IMG/VR virus record: IMGVR_UViG_3300031656_000034
Span: 1-24,894 of that record
Strand: one strand, 5' to 3'
DNA from: a virus
DNA: 24,894 nucleotides
Part shown: piece after piece, positions 1 through 5,082 of the stretch
Position numbering within the stretch: position 1 is the first letter of the stretch
Layout: every line of letters begins with the position of its first letter
Notes under the pieces: model-generated
What the model was told of the DNA's origin: nothing
The model's input: only the letters and a program-made list of their open reading frames with translations
Database searches by the model: none
Made by a program: the position numbers and the translations under genes

Positions 1-376
1 AGTCGCCTGTGGCATAAAAATCCTTGGTCGCTACATTACGTACCTTAGTGCCTACTACTGTGGTGCCCTCCTGACTGTGGTATGGGTAATGGTGCTTACT
101 AATGCTACCATCCTTAGATTCTGTGGTTACGCCATATTGTTTGCACGTTTCCATGCTTATGCGTCTATCCTGTATTGCTGTAATAGTGCCTGTCATTTCT
201 AAAGGCCTCGCTCTTGTCTTATTGGGGTTAACTACTGAACCATCCCCATGCTCATATGCGTCACACACAAAACAAACGGAATGGTTATCACTGTATATAG
301 CCTTACCATCAGATGAACCACAAGAACCACATGGCCCATGCTTAACAAAGGTACTTTCTATTCTCTCATATTTCAT
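1..376 (-). CDS. Primase-helicase, T7 gp4-like (N-terminal part, runs off the left edge)
   Basis: This is the first 125 codons of a gene reading leftward out of the window. The visible part is a zinc-binding primase domain. Cysteines at residues 16, 19, 35 and 38 form C-x2-C-x15-C-x2-C, almost the same positions as the zinc site of T7 gp4 (17, 20, 36, 39). The local motifs CGSSDGKAIYSDNH and CFVCDAYEHGDG also resemble gp4. In that family the domain recognises the priming site and makes RNA primers, while a C-terminal RecA-type helicase unwinds the fork; the helicase part is not visible here. The ATG is preceded by AGGAG. It follows the candidate SSB gene by 84 bp that include a stem-loop. The family call is strong. 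The full length and the presence of the helicase half are inferred. Confidence 0.87.
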   Translation of the reverse strand, partial: MKYERIESTFVKHGPCGSCGSSDGKAIYSDNHSVCFVCDAYEHGDGSVVNPNKTRARPLEMTGTITAIQDRRISMETCKQYGVTTESKDGSISKHHYPYHSQEGTTVVGTKVRNVATKDFYATGD

Positions 377-412
377 ATAGCTCTGTAAGCTCCTGTAGTG
401 CGTTGTAAGGTG

Positions 413-443
413 CCTAGCTCTACTGGGGAATAGTAGGGCTAGG
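413..443. other. Stem-loop between SSB and primase-helicase genes
   Basis: An inverted repeat pairs CCTAGC with GCTAGG and CTACT with AGTAG, with one mismatch between the two blocks and a 7-base loop: 11 pairs in a 31-base element. No U-run follows it in the direction of transcription, so it does not look like an intrinsic terminator. It may be an RNA processing or stability element that sets primase level relative to SSB (inference). Confidence 0.6.
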
Positions 444-460
444 GGTTAACTTAAGAGGCC

Positions 461-826
461 TTAGAAGTCCTCGTCTGTGTTTCCTGAGGCAAGCTCCAGC
501 ACTTTCACCTTATCTAAGTATGGTGTAAATCCGTGGACTGGGTGCTCGTCACCTAAGCTATATTGTACCCGAACCAAGGAACCACGGGTGACCTGACCCA
601 TAAACTCATCACCATCGGCCTCATATAAGGGTACGTTAAACTTACTGGCAAACTTGCGTTGTTTCTGACCCTCATACTCACGCATTTTGACACCCTGAGC
701 CTCTAGCTGCTCAATAGACTTATCATCTAAAGTGACTGTTAATGAATACTTACCAGTTGATTGACCTTGGTAAAGCTCATGCTCTGACAAATTGATAAAC
801 GCTGCACTGCCTTGAATTACTGACAT
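461..826 (-). CDS. Candidate single-stranded DNA-binding protein (T7 gp2.5-type role)
   Basis: A 121-residue protein. It ends in an acidic tail with a terminal aromatic residue, NTDEDF, a hallmark of phage and bacterial SSBs that use the tail to contact replication partners. The body alternates short beta-prone stretches (YSLTVTLDD, FNVPLY, SLVRVQYSLG, KVKVLELA) as expected for an OB fold. It is about half the length of T7 gp2.5, so it would be a minimal OB-fold SSB. It lies directly upstream of the primase-helicase gene and is the first gene after a consensus promoter and long leader, so replication functions are grouped. SD AAAGGA precedes the ATG. The call rests on the tail, fold pattern and context, not on recognised sequence identity. 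Confidence 0.65.
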   Translation of the reverse strand: MSVIQGSAAFINLSEHELYQGQSTGKYSLTVTLDDKSIEQLEAQGVKMREYEGQKQRKFASKFNVPLYEADGDEFMGQVTRGSLVRVQYSLGDEHPVHGFTPYLDKVKVLELASGNTDEDF

Positions 827-871
827 ATAAATTATCCTTTCGGGTTTAGTGTTTTGACCATCATTGGCCTA

Positions 872-945
872 CTTAAGAACTACTTAAGTTATTCTTTAAT
901 TAATAATTAATGAATTAACTAAAGGTTTTCTTTGTTCTTAAGTAT
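872..945 (-). promoter_or_regulatory. Structured 5' leader of the SSB/primase operon
   Basis: The leader downstream of the 946-974 promoter shares blocks in the same order with the leader of the rightward late promoter (5083-5188): ATACTTA after the -10, then AACCTTT-AGTTA, then AATTAAAGAATA, then a pair of CTTAAGTA elements. AGTTAATTC (near 912-920) can pair with AAAGAATAACT (887-897). The two CTTAAG hexamers at 872-877 and 883-888 are 11 bp apart. It is likely a shared regulatory module. Confidence 0.6.
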
Positions 946-974
946 ATTATACCAAAGAACAAAGAACGTGTAAA
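946..974 (-). promoter_or_regulatory. Sigma-70 promoter for SSB and primase-helicase
   Basis: Reading leftward, TTTACA (969-974) is followed by a 17-base spacer and a perfect TATAAT (946-951). The predicted start near 939 gives a leader of about 110 bases before the SSB start codon at 826. It sits in the gap after the 84-residue gene, so replication genes can be expressed independently of the upstream small-gene operon. Confidence 0.85.
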
Positions 975-987
975 GCATTATTTTAAT

Positions 988-1242
988 TTAATATGTATTC
1001 TCATCACAATTTAAATGGATTGTGTCTAAATACTCCTCCTCCAGTAAGTAAGTAGTCTCAATGATCTTATGTAACCAAGGCGGTATGCGGTCATACTCAC
1101 CCGTTTTTATGTCAAAATGATAACCATGAAAATCGTCTATGGTAAGCTCGTCAGCTTCGCTCATATGCCATTGAACCTCGATTTCTAGTGCTACATCTAC
1201 ATTTAATACGTCTATCTCAATGTTTATCGTGCTGTTAGCCAT
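988..1242 (-). CDS. Highly acidic small protein, unknown function
   Basis: An 84-residue protein that I do not recognise. It has 20 Asp/Glu and only 3 Lys/Arg (net about -17), spread along the whole chain and not confined to a tail. Such charge is typical of phage DNA-mimic inhibitors such as Ocr, but no sequence match is claimed. SD AAGGGGA lies just before the ATG. Its first 19 bases overlap the end of the upstream zinc-ribbon gene, so the two are probably translationally coupled. It is the last gene before the internal promoter at 946-974. Confidence 0.75.
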   Translation of the reverse strand: MANSTINIEIDVLNVDVALEIEVQWHMSEADELTIDDFHGYHFDIKTGEYDRIPPWLHKIIETTYLLEEEYLDTIHLNCDENTY

Positions 1243-1421
1243 GGGCTATCCCCTTTAACTTCATTTATGTTTGTATTTACGTCTAGGCTGATATTATACA
1301 TTGCATGTGTGCTAGTTGTATAGCATTTTCCGCATAAATCTAAAAATTCTCCTGTGTCTGGCTCTTTTCTGCTTAATTCATAATCATTTAAAAACTGTGT
1401 GTCACAAGCTTTGCATTTCAT
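1224..1421 (-). CDS. Small zinc-ribbon-like protein, unknown function
   Basis: A 65-residue protein with two cysteine pairs, C3-x2-C6 (KCKACD) and a second CGKC knuckle near residues 30-33, which should bind one zinc. Small phage zinc ribbons often contact DNA or host enzymes, but the target cannot be told from sequence. The C-terminal half has no metal ligands and overlaps the start of the acidic gene downstream by 19 bases. It belongs to the leftward run of small genes. Confidence 0.75.
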   Translation of the reverse strand: MKCKACDTQFLNDYELSRKEPDTGEFLDLCGKCYTTSTHAMYNISLDVNTNINEVKGDSPWLTAR

Positions 1422-1437
1422 CTCATTTACTCCCTTG

Positions 1438-1563
1438 TTACTTACTTAAAAAGGTTATTAATACCGCTATTGTAGCGCCTAGTACACTTACGGCAAACAT
1501 GACGCCTATAGTGTATAAAGTTATTAGGCCTAGTATTAGTGCTATATCCATTACATATTGCAT
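1438..1563 (-). CDS. Small single-span membrane protein
   Basis: A 41-residue ORF, MQYVMDIALILGLITLYTIG onward, almost entirely hydrophobic and ending in LSK. It contains one or two membrane-spanning stretches. AAGGG lies 8 bases before the ATG, inside the last codons of the upstream gene, and only two bases separate that stop codon from this ATG, so coupling is likely. The tight packing and good SD support it as real. No function is recognised; small phage inner-membrane proteins can act in superinfection exclusion or host takeover. Confidence 0.6.
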   Translation of the reverse strand: MQYVMDIALILGLITLYTIGVMFAVSVLGATIAVLITFLSK

Positions 1564-1565
1564 TG

Positions 1566-1877
1566 TTAAATACCCTTAGGTTCTAATTTATTTTTCTTAT
1601 ATTCATCGTAGTTTTTGAAGTAGTCTAATGGAAATCCATACGCCACTCCCTTGATCTTAGGCGTGTAGGTCTGTAAAACTACGCCTAAGGCCTCTTCGTT
1701 ACCATACAATACCTTACCTGCGCATACCAGTTCAGTAAGCATAGGGAGCAATTTAGAGCGTCCTAGGCCTGTGGCTGCTTGGATGTTATCTATAATTATG
1801 TAAGGCTCGCTCCACGATAAATCTAGTAGGCTGTTGTATAGCTCTATTGCTTCGTTACTTAATTTATTCTTACTCAT
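1566..1877 (-). CDS. Small protein with possible winged-helix fold
   Basis: A 103-residue protein. Residues about 26-60 (IIIDNIQAATGLGRSKLLPM, then a second helix and VLYGNEEALGVV) read like a helix-turn-helix followed by a beta wing: helix, turn with G-x-G-R-S, recognition helix, short strand. This is a pattern-based guess, so a DNA-binding role is only possible. The C-terminus is Lys-rich (YKKNKLEPKGI). A strong SD, GAGGAG, precedes the ATG. It lies between two very small genes in the leftward operon. Confidence 0.7.
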   Translation of the reverse strand: MSKNKLSNEAIELYNSLLDLSWSEPYIIIDNIQAATGLGRSKLLPMLTELVCAGKVLYGNEEALGVVLQTYTPKIKGVAYGFPLDYFKNYDEYKKNKLEPKGI

Positions 1878-1881
1878 GGCC

Positions 1882-2052
1882 TTAGGCCTCCTCTTTTCTT
1901 AAATTTACTAGCAGCTCATTAGCTTTTGCTATGGTTATTAGTACGCCATGGTCGCTCAACGATGCTACCAATAAATCAGCGTCATTAGTCGTTATGGCGT
2001 GTTGAAAATTAAAGTCATACTGCACTTGGTCTAACTTTTCTAAAATATCCAT
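1882..2052 (-). CDS. Small unknown protein (56 aa)
   Basis: A 56-residue ORF beginning MDILEKLDQVQYDFNFQ and ending LLVNLRKEEA. It is mixed charged and predicted mostly helical, with no recognised motif. The start is supported by AAAAGGATAAATT directly before the ATG, the same leader motif used by its neighbour at 2056-2295 and, slightly changed, by the SSB gene. It ends four bases before the next gene's ATG, and its last codons carry that gene's SD. The tight packing argues that it is real. Confidence 0.65.
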   Translation of the reverse strand: MDILEKLDQVQYDFNFQHAITTNDADLLVASLSDHGVLITIAKANELLVNLRKEEA

Positions 2053-2055
2053 AAT

Positions 2056-2295
2056 TTATCCTTTTGCGTATTGCATCATAAAGCGTATATGCTCAAGCCT
2101 TGCGGCCCCTTTGCGACTTGCTAGGTTCCCTAGCCATATGGCAACATCGTTTCCAGACTTGCCTACACCGCACCATATGCCCTTAGTTTCATACTTGCCG
2201 TCTTTACCTGCGGTTATCCATTGTCCTGCTTGTAAGCCTTTCCTTTGCTCTTGTGATAGTTTCCATATATCCACAGTCTTTTGATATTTAGCCAT
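2056..2295 (-). CDS. Small basic unknown protein (79 aa)
   Basis: A 79-residue protein rich in Lys, Gly, Trp and aromatic residues, with segments WKLSQEQRKGLQAGQWI and GIWCGVGKSGNDVAIWLG. It could be a compact beta domain that binds nucleic acid (inference). No known family is recognised. The SD AAAAGGA lies before the ATG, and the gene is separated from the downstream ORF by 3 bases. It is part of the leftward operon of small genes. Confidence 0.75.
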   Translation of the reverse strand: MAKYQKTVDIWKLSQEQRKGLQAGQWITAGKDGKYETKGIWCGVGKSGNDVAIWLGNLASRKGAARLEHIRFMMQYAKG

Positions 2296-2319
2296 GATAA
2301 TTTATCCTTTTGATTATAA

Positions 2320-2472
2320 TTAGTTTAGCGCCACGTGTGTGGCGAATATGATACAGAAAACGCCTATGAGCGCCCCTGACAAGCTTAAGGCCTGACCTAC
2401 TAGTCTAGCTTGCCTTTCCTGCTTAAGCACCTGATAAGACGCCTGTAGGCTCTTGTGTGTGTGGTCTCGCAT
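2320..2472 (-). CDS. Small membrane protein (50 aa)
   Basis: A 50-residue protein with a soluble, basic, helical N-terminal half (residues 1-28, QERQAR region) and a C-terminal membrane span (LSGALIGVFCIIFATHVAL). A longer reading from 2505 exists, but that start lies inside the upstream gene. The ATG at 2472 is preceded by AGAGG at good spacing and begins 4 bases after the upstream stop, so I chose it. Tail-anchored topology is inferred. Function unknown. Confidence 0.65.
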   Translation of the reverse strand: MRDHTHKSLQASYQVLKQERQARLVGQALSLSGALIGVFCIIFATHVALN

Positions 2473-2476
2473 TGTG

Positions 2477-2662
2477 TTACCTCTTCTCAAATGGTTTTTT
2501 TTCAAGTTGATAGTATGGATACTCTAAAAAGTCATTGTTGTTGTAATGATGCTCAAAGATAACCCTTGCTTCATTTACAGATATTTTAGCTATTGCCGCT
2601 AGATTGCCGAGGTTTAAATCACTATTGTTTAAGTGTATTTCAATCAATTCTTGGTTTAACAT
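2477..2662 (-). CDS. Small unknown protein (61 aa), helix-turn-helix-like
   Basis: A 61-residue protein. The middle segment LGNLAAIAKISVNEARVIFE resembles a helix-turn-helix, with a hydrophobic first helix, a turn at KIS and a second helix, but this is a visual judgement. The C-terminus (EKKPFEKR) is basic. The start follows the stop of the Gp88-like gene by one base, and the SD GAGG sits in that gene's last codons, indicating coupling. It may be a small regulator. Confidence 0.7.
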   Translation of the reverse strand: MLNQELIEIHLNNSDLNLGNLAAIAKISVNEARVIFEHHYNNNDFLEYPYYQLEKKPFEKR

Positions 2663-2663
2663 T

Positions 2664-3323
2664 TTATGCCGCCTCTTTTAAATCAATCAAACGAATTACT
2701 TTAGCCATAGATACCCCATGAGCCACATATGCTGTAGTTTTGACCTCTTTAGACCAACAAGCCCGACACGTACCACATTTACCTTCTCGCTCGTAGGCAT
2801 AACACACGAACATACTACTATCAGCATATTCTAGAGTAGGTATTATTGTGCTTGTGGGTAGTTCAGTGTCTATTGTGTCGCCTAGTACACTATCACTAGA
2901 CAAGCGCACCACCACATTAGATAGCCTAGACATAATATTAATAATGTCGTTAAACTTGGAAAATTTGTGCATACGTGTAGGTAGCCAATGATTGCAATGT
3001 GGTGTTTGTTCCATTACTGCTAGCATCTTACGAGCTAGTCGAATGTCATACATATCACCCGAATCAAACCATCGAAAATACCTATCGTTGTCTAGTTCTG
3101 CCACCATATCTGATACCCACTCACTACGCTTCCAATCCTCTTTGTTGTGCGCTCTAGGCGCTTTGACATTGGGAAAGCGGTAGTTTCCTGTAGTGGCATA
3201 ACAACCTTTACAAGCGTCTACTAGCTCGCCTGTGGTAGGTTCTAGGCTAGCAGGGCACGTTACAAGCGCCTCAAGCGACCAAGAGCGACAAGGCATTTTA
3301 CTTGCTTTAGATAGTTTGATCAT
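2664..3323 (-). CDS. Gp88-like cysteine-rich phage protein (possible Fe-S or radical-SAM-like)
   Basis: A 219-residue protein, the largest gene of the leftward operon apart from primase. It has two cysteine groups. The N-terminal one has C12, C23 and C38-x2-C41 in DACKGCYATTGNYRF. The C-terminal one lies near residues 174-190 (CYAYEREGKCGTCRACW). Between them are RWFDSGD (about 84-90) and HWLPTRMHKF. This pattern matches a phage family I know as Gp88 from mycobacteriophages, related in style to CxxC proteins suspected of iron-sulfur chemistry. The biochemical activity is not established to my knowledge. The eight conserved cysteines suggest a metal cluster or two zinc sites. The SD is weak (GTGAG). 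An inverted repeat lies upstream at 3362-3389. Confidence 0.7.
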   Translation of the reverse strand: MIKLSKASKMPCRSWSLEALVTCPASLEPTTGELVDACKGCYATTGNYRFPNVKAPRAHNKEDWKRSEWVSDMVAELDNDRYFRWFDSGDMYDIRLARKMLAVMEQTPHCNHWLPTRMHKFSKFNDIINIMSRLSNVVVRLSSDSVLGDTIDTELPTSTIIPTLEYADSSMFVCYAYEREGKCGTCRACWSKEVKTTAYVAHGVSMAKVIRLIDLKEAA

Positions 3324-3361
3324 AATAGTGTACTCACTTGTTATTGTTAATTGCGTTATTC

Positions 3362-3389
3362 GATAGGCCTGAGTTTAACCGAGCCTATC
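3362..3389. other. Inverted repeat in the gap before the Gp88-like gene
   Basis: GATAGGC (3362-3368) pairs with GCCTATC (3383-3389) around a 14-base loop, in an 83-bp gap of the leftward operon. There is no T-run on either side, so it is not a clear terminator. It could be an RNA processing site or an operator. Confidence 0.4.
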
Positions 3390-3406
3390 TGACAATACAA
3401 TTCTAT

Positions 3407-3601
3407 TTATAATGTTCTATTCATACTGATAGTATCCTCAATACTGCCAAAGTCGGGCAGTATGTCAAACATAAGAAAATGTTTAATGTCTCTATTCTTT
3501 TTAAATGATGGATAGTCGCCATTGATCACAGCCCTATCCATTGCCTCAACGGCATTTACTAGCTCTAGCCTTAGTGCCTCAGTCATTCCTATATTATTCA
3601 T
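3407..3601 (-). CDS. Small unknown protein (64 aa)
   Basis: A 64-residue, mostly helical protein beginning MNNIGMTEALRLELVNAVEA. It has no recognised motif. The SD AAGGGG lies in the shared junction sequence AAGGGGCGCACGTAATG, where the stop codon of the upstream gene overlaps this ATG by one base, so translation is probably coupled. It is the last member of a chain of four genes joined by this junction type. Confidence 0.7.
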   Translation of the reverse strand: MNNIGMTEALRLELVNAVEAMDRAVINGDYPSFKKNRDIKHFLMFDILPDFGSIEDTISMNRTL

Positions 3602-3741
3602 TACGTGCGCCCCTTTTCTATTACGTTTTCAGCTTGTTTTCTTAGCCATTTACGATATAAAAATCGTTGCCATTGTGATTCCCTAGCGGCCTCTATAGCA
3701 GCTTTTGACATACAAATCATATCAGTAGTATATACCCCCAT
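3601..3741 (-). CDS. Small basic unknown protein (46 aa)
   Basis: A 46-residue ORF, MGVYTTDMICMSKAAIEAAR onward, ending in ENVIEKGRT. The C-terminal half is strongly basic and aromatic (WQRFLYRKWLRKQ), a likely amphipathic helix that could bind RNA, DNA or membrane. The start overlaps the upstream stop by one base (TAATG), with SD AAAGGGG 9 bases before it. Reality is supported by the junction, which is repeated at three consecutive gene boundaries. Confidence 0.65.
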   Translation of the reverse strand: MGVYTTDMICMSKAAIEAARESQWQRFLYRKWLRKQAENVIEKGRT

Positions 3742-3902
3742 TACTTGCGCCCCTTTGGATTGTTTTTAAAATATTCCTGAGCATGACAAAATCTATCAAA
3801 CTCTTTCTTTTCTTTTACTGTCATAGATTCGACAACAGCCGATTTGACCTCTTGCTTACAAGCTTTTATGAAGTCGGAACGCTCTTTATTTGTCATAATC
3901 AT
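3741..3902 (-). CDS. Small charged unknown protein (53 aa)
   Basis: A 53-residue ORF rich in Lys and Glu (VKEKKEFDRF), with two cysteines, predicted all-helical. It ends PKGRK; those codons double as the SD for the next gene. Its own start is preceded by AAGGGGCGCAAG within the last codons of the 104-residue gene and overlaps that stop codon by one base. No family is recognised. Confidence 0.65.
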   Translation of the reverse strand: MIMTNKERSDFIKACKQEVKSAVVESMTVKEKKEFDRFCHAQEYFKNNPKGRK

Positions 3903-4216
3903 TACTTGCGCCCCTTAAATTCTGCCCATGCTTTTAACTCGTTGTCACTATAGTAGTGACCATCATGAAAGCCACCATTAGCCCATACCCATGTTACAAA
4001 CTCTAGCTTTTCATTTTGTGCCATAACTACAAAATGATGATCATTATGGAAGTCATGAAGCACCTGTGATGCAGCGTCTTTCCAAGCTAGTATGGCCACG
4101 CCTTTAGCTCTAGCAGTGTTAAACATGTGCCTTTGGGCAATAATGCTGGCCTCTAGCCATGCCTCATGCTTGAGGCCTTGTGCGTCGATTTGTGCGTCAG
4201 TAGTGTAGTTAGTCAT
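3902..4216 (-). CDS. Unknown protein (104 aa), first gene of the leftward operon
   Basis: A 104-residue protein, rich in His and aromatic residues, with HDFHNDHHFVVMAQ and a Gly/His turn GGFHDGHYYSDNE. It may bind metal, but the spacing does not match a known site. The SD AAAGGG lies 7 bases before the ATG, about 60 bases downstream of the predicted transcription start of the 4284-4311 promoter. Being first after an early-type promoter, it should be among the first phage proteins made, a position often held by host-takeover or anti-defence proteins (inference). Confidence 0.75.
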   Translation of the reverse strand: MTNYTTDAQIDAQGLKHEAWLEASIIAQRHMFNTARAKGVAILAWKDAASQVLHDFHNDHHFVVMAQNEKLEFVTWVWANGGFHDGHYYSDNELKAWAEFKGRK

Positions 4217-4283
4217 TGTGTTACCCTTTAGGTTAGTGTCAATATTTTGACTGTTGTGCTGCTGTTGCGTTGTTGTTGGGTTA

Positions 4284-4311
4284 AGTATAATTGAATAAAC
4301 AAAAGTGTCAA
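4284..4311 (-). promoter_or_regulatory. Sigma-70 promoter of the leftward operon
   Basis: Reading leftward, a perfect TTGACA (4306-4311) is followed by 16 bases and TATACT (4284-4289). Transcription should start near 4277 and run into the 104-residue gene at 4216. Unlike the other two operon promoters, it lacks the CTTAAG-containing leader. Confidence 0.8.
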
Positions 4312-4377
4312 GCTTTTATTTCATTTAATTTTATATTGGAAGCATAAGGAGTCTTGAGTATCACAAACAATAAACAA

Positions 4378-4406
4378 AGTAAACAAATAAATACAAATAA
4401 AGTCAA
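4378..4406 (-). promoter_or_regulatory. Possible second leftward promoter
   Basis: TTGACT (4401-4406) is followed by 17 bases and TTTACT (4378-4383), which matches the -10 consensus at 4 of 6 bases. It lies in the A/C-rich tract of the origin region. It could also prime replication. The base composition makes chance similarity likely. Confidence 0.3.
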
Positions 4407-4502
4407 TAAATTACTCTAAGCTTGATTCTCACCTGAGATATAGCAATGTGTCTAGGGTGCGTAAGCTACCCTTAAAACGGCTTATATAAAGCCTCAGATA
4501 CT

Positions 4503-4541
4503 TGTGGATAACTTATACACATATGCACAGAGTTATCCACA
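4503..4541. repeat. DnaA-box cluster, left group
   Basis: Three nonamers: TGTGGATAA at 4503-4511 (perfect box, minus orientation), TTATACACA at 4513-4521 (fits the relaxed consensus TTATNCACA, plus orientation) and TTATCCACA at 4533-4541 (perfect, plus). The first two are head-to-head and 1 bp apart. Confidence 0.75.
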
Positions 4542-4564
4542 GACTCACAGGTTTGCTTGGGTGT

Positions 4565-4642
4565 CAAGTGTCTCCATAGGCACCCACCTAGGCATACACT
4601 TGTCAAGCTGTGACTACACAAGACACAATAGTCACGCTATTG
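4565..4642. repeat. Overlapping inverted repeats inside the origin region
   Basis: There are three inverted repeats. CAAGTGT (4565-4571) pairs with ACACTTG (4596-4602), with an inner TAGG/CCTA. GTGACTA (4610-4616) pairs with TAGTCAC (4629-4635). CAATAG (4626-4631) pairs with CTATTG (4637-4642). The last two overlap, so they are alternative folds. Such hairpins could serve primosome loading or strand switching at an origin (inference). Confidence 0.55.
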
Positions 4643-4675
4643 CATACCTAAGTTACTTATGTTAACTCAAGAACC

Positions 4676-4838
4676 TGTGGATATATCTGTGGATATATCT
4701 GTGGATTACCTGTGGATAACTCAAGTCCTTAGGTAGCCTGTGGATAAACCTGTGGACAACTCAGGTGCCTTGAGGCCTGTGGATAAGCTGGGGATAACCT
4801 GTGTGCTGCCTGTGGATAACTTAAGAGCCTGTGGATAA
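4676..4838 (-). repeat. DnaA-box array, right group (ten boxes, one orientation)
   Basis: The plus strand reads TGTGGATAA (reverse complement of TTATCCACA) perfectly at 4711, 4739, 4778, 4811 and 4830. Single-base variants occur at 4676, 4688, 4700, 4751 and 4789. All ten point the same way. Several neighbours are 11 or 12 bp apart, about one helical turn. Many copies extend to a longer unit, CCTGTGGATAACTTAAG. Confidence 0.8.
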
Positions 4839-4988
4839 CTTAAGGGGACGGGGGGGCTGGAGTGTTCTCTATAAACTAAGGCTACCACCTAGGCACAAAA
4901 AAGTAGCATTTTGCTTTGACACAAGCAACCAAAAGTCAATAAAAGATTACAAAAGAAAACACAGGTAACTTATTGGTATACATGGGAA

Positions 4989-5003
4989 TGACTCTCATTA
5001 TCA
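4989..5003. promoter_or_regulatory. Fur-box-like site
   Basis: TGACTCTCATTATCA compares with the Fur 7-1-7 consensus TGATAATNATTATCA: the right heptamer is perfect and the left matches 4 of 7. It lies about 50 bp upstream of the -35 of the late promoter. A single site of this quality can arise by chance in AT-rich DNA. Confidence 0.3.
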
Positions 5004-5018
5004 TATGCACACTAAAGG

Positions 5019-5030
5019 AAACATATGTTT
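5019..5030. promoter_or_regulatory. 12-bp palindrome upstream of the late promoter
   Basis: AAACATATGTTT is a perfect palindrome 24 bp upstream of the -35 element of the rightward promoter. It could be an operator for an activator or repressor. No known binding protein is assigned. Confidence 0.35.
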
Positions 5031-5053
5031 ACAAAAGAAACATGAGAAATAGA

Positions 5054-5082
5054 TTGACTTTCTGCTCTAAATATGTTATAAT
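5054..5082 (+). promoter_or_regulatory. Sigma-70 promoter of the rightward structural operon
   Basis: TTGACT (5054-5059), a 17-base spacer and a perfect TATAAT (5077-5082). Transcription should start near 5089, giving a leader of about 125 bases before the small terminase start. It is one of three TTGACT or TTTACA / 17 / TATAAT promoters in the window. Confidence 0.85.

Larger units (their letters stand above)
4312..4860. other. Putative replication origin with DnaA boxes
   Basis: This gene-free stretch between divergent operons combines typical features of a bacterial-type origin. There is an A/C-rich, easily melted tract (4362-4410, with ATTTATTTGT repeated on the minus strand), three DnaA boxes (4503-4541), a set of inverted repeats (4565-4642), ten more boxes (4676-4838), and a G-rich end (4843-4858). 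The phage encodes a primase-helicase and a likely SSB just to the left. Origin function is inferred; DnaA titration is the main alternative. Confidence 0.65.

Noticed and set aside
102-380. Plus-strand ORF opposite the primase gene
   Set aside because: It is the reverse strand of the zinc-binding primase domain, whose cysteine pattern is clear; no SD or family.
837-869. Short upstream ORF in the SSB leader (MMVKTLNPKG)
   Set aside because: No SD and only ten codons; probably chance, though it ends at the SSB SD.
1316-1579. Plus-strand 87-residue ORF
   Set aside because: It runs against three tightly packed minus-strand genes that have SD sites.
2992-3183. Plus-strand ORF inside the Gp88-like gene
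   Set aside because: Antisense shadow of a conserved-looking coding sequence, without SD.
4676-4838. CRISPR array
   Set aside because: The units are short (about 9-17 bp), irregularly spaced, not separated by uniform spacers, and match DnaA boxes.
4909-4945. Possible extra rightward promoter (TTGACA near 4916)
   Set aside because: No acceptable -10 at 16-18 bases; the 5054-5082 promoter is far better.
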